A stretch of 64,000 bases of DNA from Epiperipatus broadwayi (Eukaryota; Onychophora; Udeonychophora; Euonychophora; Peripatidae), in NCBI GenBank assembly GCA_028023455.1, contig JAQFVV010006255.1:4884501-4948500 (forward strand). The letters run 5' to 3'. The translations under genes and the position numbers were made by a program. Under the pieces are notes generated by a model that was not told the origin of the DNA, searched no databases, and worked only from the letters and a program-made list of their open reading frames with translations. Shown one piece after another: positions 24,492 to 35,480 of the stretch (position 1 is its first letter; the number at the start of each line of letters is the position of its first letter).

Positions 24492-24593
24492 TCAAGTACT
24501 TCTGTTACAGAAAGTTCTAAGATTCTTATCTTGGGAATCCTCCACAATTCTTTTCTTGTATTCACAGGAATAGCGTTTCCTTTTTGCACTCAT
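24492..24593 (-). pseudogene. DNA transposase N-terminal (helix-turn-helix) fragment, copy 2
   Basis: Minus strand, inverted relative to copy 1. Encodes 'MSAKRKRYSCEYKKRIVEDS' followed by 'QDKNLRTFC' before the stop at 24,492-24,494. The pattern 'KRKRYSCEYKKRIVE.S.DKNL..FC' fits the first helices of the transposase DNA-binding domain that recruits the enzyme to the terminal repeats. This copy looks closer to the original protein than copy 1. Its partner domains are absent here. The pogo/Tigger C-terminal remnant at 18.9-19.5 kb is on the same strand but belongs to a separate locus. Confidence 0.5.
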
Positions 24594-24800
24594 CTTTTCT
24601 GCTGATCAGAATATTGTTCCATTTAAAGATTGCGAAGTAGGAGTTAAAACAAAAAAATGATTACAATTAAGAATGGTTTGTCCATATAAAAGGAACAAAA
24701 AATTCAGAAAATGTTTCTGTATAGTTTTAAAAATTTTTCTTTAGGAGAAAGATCATTAAAATCACTTCTGTTATTTATAATCTTTTAGGAAAAAAAAATG

Positions 24801-27800
24801 TTTAAAAATTCAAACTAATTTTTTTTTTATCTTGAATATTTAAAAGTTACCATGATAAAACTCTAAAACTAAATTGAGCATTCTAAATCTAAGTTTTAAA
24901 TACAGTATAAATAAGTATCTAAAAATATATAAATGAAATTATAAATAGTCCATATACTGACTTGTGGTAGATAAATTGTTTTCACCAGTAGAAATATATT
25001 TGTCAAAAGTGATCAATGGAAAATACAAAAGAACCATATAATTTATATTACCATTTATTTAAAGCATTAATGTCAATAATATTATTTAATTATATTGAAG
25101 CAATATTTATATATGCTTCATGGATAATTTTAAAAAATCAATAGAAATTTTTAAATTAAATATTTTCAGCAAATTTTAATAAATAAAAATGGCATATATA
25201 TATACACACACAGATAAATGCATATGGTATTAATTATAAGTTTATTTTAAAAGAATATTAAAACAAAATGTGTCTTTTACTAACAATTATAAAATGAAAG
25301 TGACAATATTTTGTAAAAAGTAATTAAATTTTTATAGATAAATATCTGATATAATTTAGTCTGGTAATCCCCTTCAAAAATGACATTTTGTAAATGTTGT
25401 GATTGGACAAATAAGCCACAGACCATCCCACCAATAGATCAATGGATTGAAAAGACTGACAATGGATCCAATTTTGCAGATAAGCCAATTCCAGGAACTA
25501 TAAGTAGGAGTTATAAATCATTGAGAATTTCTGCTGAATTATTATTGCTGAAGTGCTTTGATTGAAGTTTGTGCTGCTGATTCATCTTTGATTGCAATTC
25601 CATTATATTTATCGTTTGTTGTTGAAATATCATGCAGAAATAGAGATGCCACTATCTGCTTCACTCTGTCTACCTGGAAGAGGGCAGGCCAAAAATCCAT
25701 AGAGAAATATAGAAAGGAGCTGTCTGCTAATGTAGAAACATCCTAAGGAGAGTTGTGTCCATTATATGCCTAAACTTCTAAAGTGTCTACTGCCTTGTGA
25801 AAAACCTTGCCATCAATCAGCAAGTAAACCATCTTCAAATGCTTCCAGTAAATTAAGATCAAAATGATTAAAGCCAGCTGCCAACATAGCTATGATTGAA
25901 CAAATGAAATCCGCTAAAAGTTCACTAATACCTGAAGTCCAAGCTTGAATTTTTAGTGATGAAAGAGAACAGATATGAACTTTAAAAATATATAATTATA
26001 ATTGTCTACTACTAACATTAAGTATTTACCTTCATTATATTAAAAGTATTTTATAAACTATTATTATTGATTTTGTGTAAGAGTATATCTATTTATAAAT
26101 GAGTATGAGAGGGGATTGCTACTTTGTTTTATTCGATCACACCATAATTCAGTCAGTGTAAATCTAAAAGAAGGTTAAATTTTCATATAAAGTAATTAGC
26201 TTTTTATCGCAATCCTTGGCCATACTTATAAAACCTTCATATGTTAAAACCAGTCATTTCCACCACCTATAAATATAAAAAATTGTCAACAGAATAATTT
26301 AATCATAGTTTGATGAATCCTGGATAGAATACAAAATAGGCTGCATAGACAGAATAAACTAGGATTGAATTTTTACTGTCTTTAATAGTTCACAGTTTAA
26401 ATAAACTACGCCATGATTTGGAAAGAATGATTGAGTGTATTAATGTAATTGAGATGATACTTAACTTCGGGCTGTTTTGTCTCAGATGAAATTCATTTGT
26501 ATATGTTTTGTTTATTCATAACTGATTGTGATACTGTTTGCAATTGCCAGCCACTTGCATTCATTGTTTTACTTAGAGAAGTAGTATGCCATAGATGGAT
26601 ATTCCTATCGTATATCATATGCTTTGTTTATATATCTTGGGATGATCCCATTTGTGATTGCTGGTCCCTCTCCTCTCATGCTTAGTATCTTTACCAGTAG
26701 TATATGATTGAAGCACATTCCTATTGTATAGTGTATTTTTCCCTCACATGTATTTGTTTATTTATAACAATTGTAATGCAGATGTTGGTTCCCTGCCTCT
26801 TAAATTTACTAATATAGAGTTGTTACTTATCTGCATTACAGCCTGAAAGTATTTATGGTTATACAGTTTTTTTAAATAGTTTATAAAATGAATTATCATA
26901 GCTAATGAATTTAGCATACCCTCAAACTGTAGATTTATTAGTTGTGATCATTGGTCTATGCAGTGAGTTTGCATCTGTTCAGAAACCATTGATTAAAACA
27001 TATTGTACTGTATATTATCTGTGCACAATAATACTAATAGAACCAATAAATCTTTAACTGTATTCATTTGTCTTAAAAACTGATAGGGCAGTTAAATAAT
27101 ATGTTATTATTCTAAATTTAATCCCAGGTAAAAGAACTAATAAGTCGAAGTTGCCTGTGGATTACAGTCCATTATGTAATAATGTATATATGTAAATAAA
27201 TTATAGTGTCTCATTATCTTTAGGTGTTGTTATTTGCAATCAATAAGGTTAATTAAAATAAACTTGTATCTAGCTGATTTAGCAGGCTATAAAAAAAGTT
27301 ATTGATCATGTGACATCAGAATATGGAGCTCCAATGCAAATTGCTCTTAGGTGATTTTTGTGTAAACTGTACATTTTAGACCATTATAAGATATTCATTA
27401 CTTTAGAATTCAATACACCTGATGATTTTAACTAGAACTTATATTATAAGCAATCTGAAAAATCATGTTAGGGCTTATTTTCTGGTTAGGTCTTATTTTC
27501 AGGGAAACATAGTATGTATGTGTGTGTACATTTTCAAATTAAACAAAAATATTACTTAATTAAATAAATCTTAACTCATACTAAAATATTAAAATCTATT
27601 CAATATTAAAAGTCTTTCTTTCCTCCATTATTTTCTTCAAAAGGTCAGAAGTTGCTAAATTTAAGTATATGGATTAACAGTATGGTATTTTGAAATAAAA
27701 GCTAACAAAACTATTTCAGACATGCAAATAAGTTTTATAGATAAGATGTCACATACACACACATTCTCTCAGTATTATATCAACTTATGGAAAGTTCAAT

Positions 27801-28394
27801 ATTTTTCTGTCCTCTTTATTTGCAGTTAGCTTTAAATATTTCTTAAGTCATTCCTCCACTTCACCCTTAGAGCTATTGTAATGGTTCCTCTTTCCTGACT
27901 TCACAAATCAAAAGAAAAGATTTTTATATTAGTAGAAGCTCAAGGATAACTATAGCACATTTAAACTAATTCATGAATAATGCCTATATATAAAAAGGTG
28001 ATGATCATGGTCTCAACTCAAAAAGATTTATAAATATGTAGTTTTTCTATTATTAAGTAAGTTCTAATAATAACTGCAATAGAAATCTTCTGTACAATTT
28101 ATTAATTTAAAATAGTACATTAAAAAAAAAATCATAAGTCCTTTGAAAAAAAATCCAATTCTTTGTATTAAAATTTAATAACATTTTTTTATTTTTTAAT
28201 CAATTATGTCTTTAAATTTTAAATGTATAAATGCCCAGATGAATTAAGCAAGCATTTAATTTGTTACTGCAGGGGTTCTGAGCTCAAAGAGACCCTGAGT
28301 TCAAAGGGGAACTTTATAATAAATCAGGACTGCAACTTTTACTCTAATTAAAAAAAAGATAATTTGTATATTAAAGTGACATTAAAAAAACATA
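24801..28394. other. AT-rich stretch with weak repeats, no recognisable gene
   Basis: 25,380-25,950 is locally less AT-biased and has two short plus-strand open frames ('WTNKPQTIPPIDQWIEKTDN' in the first) with stops between them. I recognise no family and suspect an old pseudogene. 26,490-26,840 holds three diverged tandem stretches of about 115 bp sharing 'ATATG..TTGTTTAT' and 'TTCCTAT(C/T)GTATA'. 27,470-27,515 has 'GGGCTTATTTTCTGG' and 'GGTCTTATTTTCAGGGAAAC', a pattern typical of the ends of some DNA transposons. Confidence 0.4.
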
Positions 28395-28956
28395 ATGATG
28401 TTATTTGTATTTATGCATTGGATTAATATTAAATGTCTTTGGAAAAAATTAAAAACTGTATTTAAACTTTCCAAAACACAGGTTAATATATATATACACA
28501 ATGTTTCAAGTGGTATTTTCCACCTCTCTTCTTCAGATGTTGCTAGCCTGATCAAAATCAGTACTAGCATGGGGACCAAATCTGAACCTTTAAATTCTTG
28601 GATGTTAAATTTTAAGGTAATGTTCTAACCAACTGAACCATTCTGTCAAAAGCAACAGTCAATAAAAATTTATATACTTACCTCTGAGGTTCCTCCTGAT
28701 TTCTCCACTTTTTCCTAAGAGCAAAGTTAATTAGTGTTTTCCAAACATTATGTATAGTCACTCTAGGTTCACTTATGGTATTATTTGTCATTGTCATGTA
28801 AGCAGCTTCATTGAATTTTTTTCTTTGTACCTTTACCTTTCTATCCAATATTTTTGTATTTTCCCAATCGAACATATATTCATTGGTACATACATGGTCT
28901 GCTACTTTGACACATTTTTTTCTTTTCTAATCATCAGTCTGTGCTCTTGAATATAT
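28395..28956 (-). pseudogene. Penelope-like element 3' end (GIY-YIG C-terminal part plus tRNA-like tail), copy C1
   Basis: Minus strand. About 28,956-28,876 encodes, across a frameshift, 'EHRLMIRK' and 'KVADHVCTNEYM'. 28,875-28,678 continues with 'FDWENTKILDRK', 'KKFNEAAYMTM' and 'ISEP...VWKTLI', ending in a stop after 'EEPQR'. This is the C-terminal half of a GIY-YIG endonuclease domain of the type fused to the reverse transcriptase in Penelope-like elements; the GIY-YIG strand itself is truncated off. After the stop, a tRNA-like module (28,562-28,648) is followed by 'CTGAAGAAG...GAAACATTGTG' and an A/T-rich end. Everything upstream (RT) is missing. It is head-to-head with copy C2. Confidence 0.75.
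28562..28648 (-). ncRNA. tRNA-like module in the Penelope-like 3' tail
   Basis: Minus strand: an A-box-like 'TGGTTCAGTTGGTTAGAAC' (28,623-28,642) and a B-box-like 'GGTTCAGATTTGG' (about 28,575-28,588), about 35 nt apart with an AT-rich middle that does not fold into a normal anticodon arm. The same module follows the GIY-YIG frame at 61,813-61,905 and, partly deleted, at about 29,157-29,200. It could be an internal RNA polymerase III promoter or a SINE fused to the element. Confidence 0.6.
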
Positions 28957-29345
28957 ATTAAACTGGAAAATACAAAAATATTGGAGATGAAAAGATATAA
29001 AAATGAAAATTCAAAGAAGCTGCTCACATGATAATGGCAAATAATTCCATGACTATGCATAATGACTGAAAACTACTAATTAACTTTGCTCTTAGAAAAA
29101 GGGAGAAATCAAGAGGAACCTCGTAGATAAGTATAGGAAATTTCTACTAATTGTTGCCCTTCACAGAATAGCTAAGAATTTAAAACATGTTAGTATTGTT
29201 ACTCCCAGGCCAGCAACACCTGAAGAAGAAAGGAGAATAATAACAATTTGAACCATGTGCATATACTAACCTGTTTGCTATTGCTAACAGTTGAATGTAA
29301 TTTTAAATAAAGTTTAAACTTTTTCTAGACATTCAATATTTAATA
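28957..29345 (+). pseudogene. Penelope-like element 3' end, copy C2 (inverted to C1)
   Basis: Plus strand. 28,955-29,130 matches the reverse complement of C1 ('GGAAAATACAAAAATATTGGA', 'AATTAACTTTGCTCTTAG', 'GGAGAAATCA'), but every frame is broken. The stop region is followed by 'CAGAATAGCT' and a deleted tRNA-like module, then 'CCAGGCCAGCAACACCTGAAGAAG' and 'CTAACAGTTGAATGTAATTTTAAATAAAGTTTAAACT' split over 29,270-29,320. C1 and C2 point away from each other from a junction at about 28,956. Confidence 0.7.
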
Positions 29346-31360
29346 TTAAATGATACAAATAATCCAACATATAAATACAACTAAAATGTCATCATCACAA
29401 ACCTTCACGCAAACATAATGATGTTATGTGTCAATTTATTTTGCTTAGAAATCAATAAAAACAAAAATGGTTACACAACAATGAAGCCACAATATACATA
29501 CACTAAATCAATATATATTACTTTAGTTAAATGCTATCCAAATAAAAATGTAAACAAACAAAATTAGAGTAAATAAACAAAATTAAGACATTAAATTTCA
29601 TAAATTTAATCAATTTTATGATAAAGCAGTAGCCACTTTTCTATCTCAGAGTGCCTTTCATGATCAAGTTTATTAATAACATTTATTCAAGTTACTAGAA
29701 GTACATTTTATAATTTGTTTTTTATTTTTTCTGAAATTTGATATGTTGCAATACTTCATATAATAAAATGTTTTCTAAATATAAAGTTAAATGTTTTATA
29801 AAATTTAAGAAAATTCATAAAATATTTTTCTCAAATGATAATATGAAAAAGAGCTATTAATAATAATACAGGAAAAAAAGAATTTAAAAATGTTCTTGAA
29901 TTGCAACAGAAAGTTTAAAGTATGAAGTTTAACAGAAAATTTAATATGGGTAATGATAAGTAGGATAGCAATATGGATTCTGAAGTCAGTATAGACATAA
30001 AAATATCAAAACAGTTAAGAGAAAGTAAAGGGATCATATTCATGTGATAATGAGATGCCTATAGTATTTCTATAGAATAAAAAAGTGCATTATCCTGTTT
30101 AATTACAATAAAAATTTAACATTTCACTGTTCATTTTAATTAAAAAATAAACATATAGAATAGTAAGTTTTTTTTATTACTTTATTTTTTGAATAAATAT
30201 GAATAAATAAAAAAACACAGTAAATATGTATGTAAATATGCTTCATCTACTATTAATAACTGCATTAGTATTAATTATTAATTTTTTTTATATTATAATC
30301 TTACAGTTCAGTAAAATAATACATATTCTATTAAAATAAAAGCTTATCACCAAAATGTGAATTATTGTTTATGATGAACAATGTATGCAAAGAAAGATTG
30401 GAGCAAAATATAATGTATATCACATCTCTACTGCATTAAATTGTATTACCGTTTTATTTTTAAAAAATATATTAACAAAATTTAATTTCTTTTTCTGTTT
30501 TTAGAATTTAATATATTTGTGCTCGACAGCCTGGCAAACACAACAAGATCTCTAATTAATAAAATATAATCAAATTGGTTATTAAAAAACAATGTTATCC
30601 ATTAATATGTTTTGCTTAGAAAAAAATAAATTCAAAATAAAAGTAGTTATGCTATTAAATTTAGTTATAAAATTTAACTCCTTTCCCATTTCTTTTTTTT
30701 TTCTTCTCTGACAAAATTTATAATATAACTACTCTTGTTTTTTTCTATTATAACATTGACTTTAGCTCTAATTGTCTATTGCAGCTTTTACGTTTGTCAG
30801 CCGAAAATAAAATTTTGTGTAACGTGACCATCAATGCAACTAGTGTTATAATCAGTATTTTTACAGACTCCATCACTACAATTTGTACTTGTGTTGCATA
30901 ACTTTAATCAGATTTTATAAAAAAAAATTAAAGTTCATTATCCCCCTTCTATATTTGTGAAATTTTTTATTCACAAAATAAAGATTCATAATATTATTCA
31001 ATTATTATTCGCAAGTGAAATAAAATTTCAATTTAATTACAATTTATAAAAATTACCAAATATATAGAAAATTATTTTTATGGCAAAATAATTTCTAACT
31101 CTTATATAATAAGTAACATAAATAATATCAATACTTCTAAAATAATTTAATTCAAAAAAAATTAAGGAAAAAATTTATTTACCTTTTTACTGTAATTTTA
31201 AAATATATTTTTTGTCTTTTTTTTAAAGGAAATATTTATTCTAATTTTCATATTTATATATATTTTTTTTTTGTTAGATATTATTAAAAAATCATTACAT
31301 AGTTTTGAGATAATATTAAATCACATATTCATCATTATTGTGTCAACCACTATCAATCAG
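29346..31360. other. AT-rich stretch without a recognisable gene
   Basis: Only A/T-rich low-complexity sequence is seen. A slightly GC-richer patch at 30,770-30,900 ('TTTTACGTTTGTCAGCCG', 'GTAACGTGACC') has no open frame. Confidence 0.5.
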
Positions 31361-32350
31361 CTGCAAGATAATCTCTCCAAGTTGAATCTAGTTTCTCTCA
31401 TCCAGAGCTTCTTTTGAGAAAACTTCTCTATCTAATTCATTCATTTTGCACATGATCTCTCTCCAAGTCTTTTACAATTTTTTAAAAATCAGTTTAAGAT
31501 TTCAACTATCCATTTCTCATCATTTCTAAAAAACACTTCCAGCTCAGATCCATTTCAGACTCTTTAATTCTTTCAATTATGTTTGTGATGATGTTTATTC
31601 CAGAATACTTTTCTTTTCAATCGTAGTCATAATTAATTTTAATATTAAGTTATCTCTACCAAAATCATTTCAACTTTACTTCTACAATTAATTTCATTCA
31701 TTAAGTTTCCAACTGTATTAAACATTTGATCAAGTTATTTAAAGTAATTTATTTATTCTAATTTATTATTATCAAACTTTACTTTTTTATTTTTTAAAAA
31801 GTTGCTGAACATTACTTGAATCTTTTTAGCTTATGCTTTTAGTTCATGTTTTTTCTTATATTGATATCTCTATTTCTTAATTATGAAACATTGTTTTCAA
31901 AAAAAAAAAAAAGAACAAAAAAAAAAAACCATGCATATCATAACTTATATCACATTTCCATTTATTTTTTTATTTGTTTACCTTTCTACTTAATCAATTA
32001 AACTACAAAATCTATAAAATTGCCATGTTTTGGAGATATAGAATCATTCTGTCAAACACCTTATGTAAATTTTGTTACTGTCATTAGTAGTCTAATGATA
32101 GTTGTTATATTTTGATAGATATTCTTTGGTATTTGACAATATCCTAAATATATATGTTGGTATTCTAAAGTTTTTACTGCTGCCAAAATGCTTAAAGAAT
32201 CAAATACTTTTTGATAATTTATACATCTAAAGCATTATGGTAATTTATGACCATTGTTCCTTTTTATAACTTCTCAATATTTATATATAATTTAAATAAT
32301 TTAATATCTCCAGCACACAGTTCTTCTTTTCAAAATAGTTCATATATATC
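31361..32350 (-). pseudogene. RTE-type LINE reverse transcriptase remnant, 3' half (split by a Penelope-like insertion)
   Basis: Minus-strand reading with many stops. Near 32,100-32,250 it shows 'NYQKVFDSLSILAAVKTLEY' (the DYEKAFDS catalytic block, with D changed to N) and 'IPKNIYQNITTIIRL'. Near 31,690-31,870 it shows 'QVMFSNFLKNKKVKFDNN' and 'MNEINCRSKV', parallel to 'IKIDNHELE...EIMYRIKL' in the copy at 2.8-4.0 kb. The N-terminal half of the same RT lies beyond the inserted element at 33.8 kb. Dead element. Confidence 0.65.
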
Positions 32351-33801
32351 TAATATAGAAATAAAACAAACTAACTCCTTTTTAAAACTTGATTTTTTAT
32401 GACCATAATCGTGAAAAAGAAATCCAACGTTTCAACTATAAGCAAAAAGAGGGTTTAAGTATGGGTAATAGTCTGAGTGGTTTTTTTGGCAGGAATATAT
32501 ATGTATAAGTTTGAAAAACAATTTTTTAATTATAATAGGAATAAACCAATTTTTTATGTTAGATATGTTGATGACTATTTTATGGTTTTTAATGGTAATA
32601 AAAGAAATGCAGATAATTTTTTGAGTTATATTAATGGTAGAGTTGAAAAAATAAAATTTACTATGGAAAAAGAATATATTAATGTTATTGAATATATGGA
32701 TGTTAGAATTTTAAAAAAAAAATGATAGGAATGGTAGTGTTATTATAGAAACATCTGAGTTTAGAAAAAAAACATTTTTTGGATTATCAAATAATTGTTT
32801 TTCAGATATTGATAATCATAGATATTATTAATAATAAAATTATTAGGGCAATTAAGTTATGTTCAAATAGTAATTTGTTTGAGAATGAGGTTGATATTAT
32901 TAGGAATTAATGTTTTATGAATGATTATCCTAGGGGTGTAGTTGAACATTTGTTTTCTAATAAAAATATAAATAAAATAAGGAATAGAATGGGATTAGAT
33001 AGGAATAGGAATAGAGAAAAGATTATTTATGTTGGTTTTAATATATCTAAAGATTTATTTATTAAAGTTAAAAAATTAGTTAAAATGATTAATAGGAAAT
33101 ATAATGTTTCAATTTGTCCAGTTTATAAAAAGAAAGCAAATTTAAATTTTTTAATTAATAATAATGGGGATTATAATAGGTTAGACATTATGAATTCAGT
33201 TTATTTGATAAAATGTTTGAATTGTTTTAGAAAGAATGTAGGAATGACATATATTGGGACTAGTAAAAATAAATTAAAAACTAGATTAAAACAGCATTTA
33301 GGTGATAAAAATTCTGCTCTTTACATTCATAAGAATAAATTTAAGCATGGGGATTTTGAAATAAAACCTTTAGAATGTATTAAGTCATATAATGAAAGGA
33401 TAATAAAAGAGGGTGTATACATAAATGAAATAAAACAAGAATTAAATAGGATGTTAATAGAAAAAGATAAAAGAAAATAATAGGTTTTTAATTAAAAGTT
33501 TTTATATGATATATATAGATTTTTAAAAAGAAATTAGTTGTGTTTAAGTTGTGATTGTAATAGAAAAGGGGAATGAGATAAGGTAAAAAAAAGAAAATTT
33601 TGGTTATGAATATATTTTGTAATTTTTAATTAATTTTTTTTTTTGGGGGGAATATGTGATAATTATTGTATATTTATTTTACTTTAGTGTGCCTTGAAAA
33701 AGACTATAAAAAATAGTTGAAACATTGGATTTCTTTTTCATGATTATAGTCATAAAAAATCAAGTTTTAAAAAGGAGTTAGTTTGTTTTATTTCTATATT
33801 A
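32351..33801 (+). mobile_element. Penelope-like element (copy A), 5'-truncated, with inverted terminal repeats
   Basis: The element is bounded by an 88-bp inverted pair: 32,351-32,438 and 33,714-33,801 share 'GAAATAAAACAAACTAACTC' and 'GAAAAAGAAATCCAA' in opposite orientation with few mismatches. Between them lie reverse transcriptase and GIY-YIG remnants. The outer flanks on both sides are one minus-strand RTE-type LINE, so the insertion target is clear. The 3' arm follows the GIY-YIG stop by about 235 bp; the 5' arm is therefore an inverted extra copy of the 3' end, an arrangement known for Penelope-group elements. Confidence 0.85.
32440..33479 (+). pseudogene. Penelope-type reverse transcriptase / GIY-YIG endonuclease, truncated and frameshifted
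   Basis: Read in order. 32,440-32,480: 'KQKEGLSMGNSLSG', the RT motif 4 region. A frameshift in a T run (32,481-32,487) follows, then 'FYVRYVDDYFMVFNG' with the catalytic YVDD at about 32,565-32,580. A frameshift in an A run (32,712-32,720) follows, then 'SEFRKKTFFGLSNNCFSD' (thumb region), stops near 32,825, and 'RAIKLCSNSNLFENEVDIIRN'. 32,917-33,480 is open for 187 codons: linker 'GFNISKDLFIKVKKLVK', a Cys pair 'IKCLNCF', then GIY-YIG 'MTYIGTSKNKLKTRLKQH'. The protein would nick chromosomal DNA and prime reverse transcription. All upstream RT motifs are missing. The longest intact part is the endonuclease domain. Composition is extremely Lys/Asn/Ile rich, like the genome. Confidence 0.85.
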
Positions 33802-35480
33802 TATATAATTTATTGTATTATGTCCACTTTTGAATCCAACTTTGTCTTTTGTCTAATTTGGATACAAAGTTCTTGTTAGTAGCTGCATTATAATGATCAT
33901 AGTAAAAATCTTGTATAAAACAAATAAAAGATTGATAGGTTTATAATTTCTAATACCTTTTTTTTCATCTTTCTTAAATGTCAATATGACATTCTTTTAA
34001 TCATCTGATATGTCATTATTATTTCTCTATTGCTTTCCCTGCTTTTTTTAAGATATCAAAAATAATTCCATCATTTCCTGAAGTTTTTCCATTCTTCATA
34101 GATTTGATTGATTGTCTCACTCATTTAAAATACTTGGCAATTTAGAACTACTTTGTTTTTGTTTTTTGTTCTTTATTCCTATGTTTTTTTTTGTTTGAAG
34201 AACTCTTCCACATAATTCTAATGTCATTCTTTATATTTTTTAATCCAAGTACCTTTTTTGTTTCTTATTAATGAAACAACTTTCTTTCTAATACTAATAT
34301 GTTGTTTATATTTTCAAAACTTATGTTCTCTTCTATAAATTTAATTGCCTATTCATAGTTATATTTTCTTATGTTAATATTAATTCTTTTTCATACCATT
34401 TTACAGAATTGCAAATAATATTTTTTTAAATATATTATTTTTAAACATTTTCATATTTCTCCTTTTTTTCATATATTGCTTTATTTTAGTTAAAAATGTA
34501 TTGAAGAATTACTGATTTTTAATATTGGTTATATGTGTATCAGTTATCTTCTAAAATATTAAATTCATTTAAGTCTGAGGCATTATCAAAATCTATTATT
34601 ATAAAACAATTTGAAGGTGTTTAAATTCATTGGAATATTTCTGAAGCATAGAAATGTCAATTGTTAATATTACTTTTCTTAATAGTTTATTTCTTTCTAG
34701 TTTTGCATTAATATATATCTTCCAAATTTATTATTTGATGAATCCCTTAATTACAATATAGTCTTAGAAATACATATTTTCTATAACCAATCAAGGTACA
34801 TTATTCCATAATCTAAAACTCCTCATTAATGAAAGCCATAGTTTCAGTTAATTTGGAAATATTGGATAGGATAGCACAGGATAGGCATTTAATATGTCCT
34901 ATCATTTGGCAACTATTTTTATTAATTAAAGCTTATATTAGGTGGCATTGAGATGGTGAAAAAGTATGCTACTATAATCCAGTTTTGATGTGCTTTCATT
35001 TGGATGATTCCATATCCATTACAGTCTTGGAATATTCTCAAAAAAAAATTTGTAACATAAAGCATCCTTTTTTTTTTTTTTACAAATAACATAAATCTAT
35101 TTCCTTTCTTATTTCTGTCAGAATACCATGTATCCAAATTTATCTTCAGAAATTTCATCTTACAATTGTTTTCCAATTTTAACATTAACAATTTCTGGGA
35201 GAATATTTTAATGAATAGTCTGTATCTAAATAAAATTTCCTTACTTCTTTATCAAAATGAGAATTTTTGTGGCATCTTCTCACCACTTTGATAATCTTCA
35301 CAAAGTTTCTCTTCCATATTTTACATATATTAAATCCCAATTCATTTGTACTTAAAATATTTGAATCTTTCTAATAAAGTGCATGTCCACTTTTCAAATC
35401 AATTGTTTAATCTTTATTTACATTATAAAGCTTGTCAATTTCCCAGTAAAATGAGATGGTTTTTCTTCAATCCATGCATT
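33802..35480 (-). pseudogene. RTE-type LINE remnant: endonuclease and N-terminal RT part
   Basis: Minus strand. Near 34,880-35,200 the frame holds 'YSDRNKKGNRFMLFVKKK' and 'FFLRIFQDCNGYGII', parallel to the 'GN.N.RG..L..FA...' endonuclease segment of RTE elements and to the copy at 6.2-7.25 kb. About 33,890-34,020 gives 'VILTFKKDEKKGIRNYKPIN' and 'LLFVLYKIFT', the 'NYRPISLLSV.YKIFT' RT block, then 'KVGFKSGH' (like 'AGFRSGYST') at about 33,830. The element continues at 31,361-32,350 on the other side of the Penelope-like insertion. Stops and frameshifts throughout. Confidence 0.75.

Larger units (their letters stand above)
21751..24800. repeat. Complex foldback region
   Basis: Two nested inverted pairs and one direct pair. 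About 21,840-21,970 is inverted against 24,108-24,225 ('CTTCAATTGATCA...CAGTGTTTAAA'). About 23,280-23,760 is inverted against 24,345-24,790 ('GATAAGATCTGATCTTATA', 'TTAATTGTAATCATTTTTT', 'AACAGAAGTGATTTTAATGA'). About 23,060-23,272 is repeated directly at 23,787-23,994 ('CAATATTAGGTATATAGTATTA'). The inverted arms each carry the same transposase N-terminal fragment, so this is probably a rearranged or head-to-head pair of DNA transposon ends. Confidence 0.65.

Noticed and set aside
25380-25746. Two adjacent short plus-strand frames as a gene
   Set aside because: Stops between them, no recognisable domain, no splice-like boundaries. Possibly an old pseudogene, but unsupported.
33690-33725. 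'CCTTGAAAAAGACTAT...ATAGTTGAAACATTGG' at the 3' end of Penelope-like copy A as a hammerhead
   Set aside because: A hairpin followed by GAAAC is present, but the CTGANGA box is not (TTGAAAA) and stem I/III cannot be paired.
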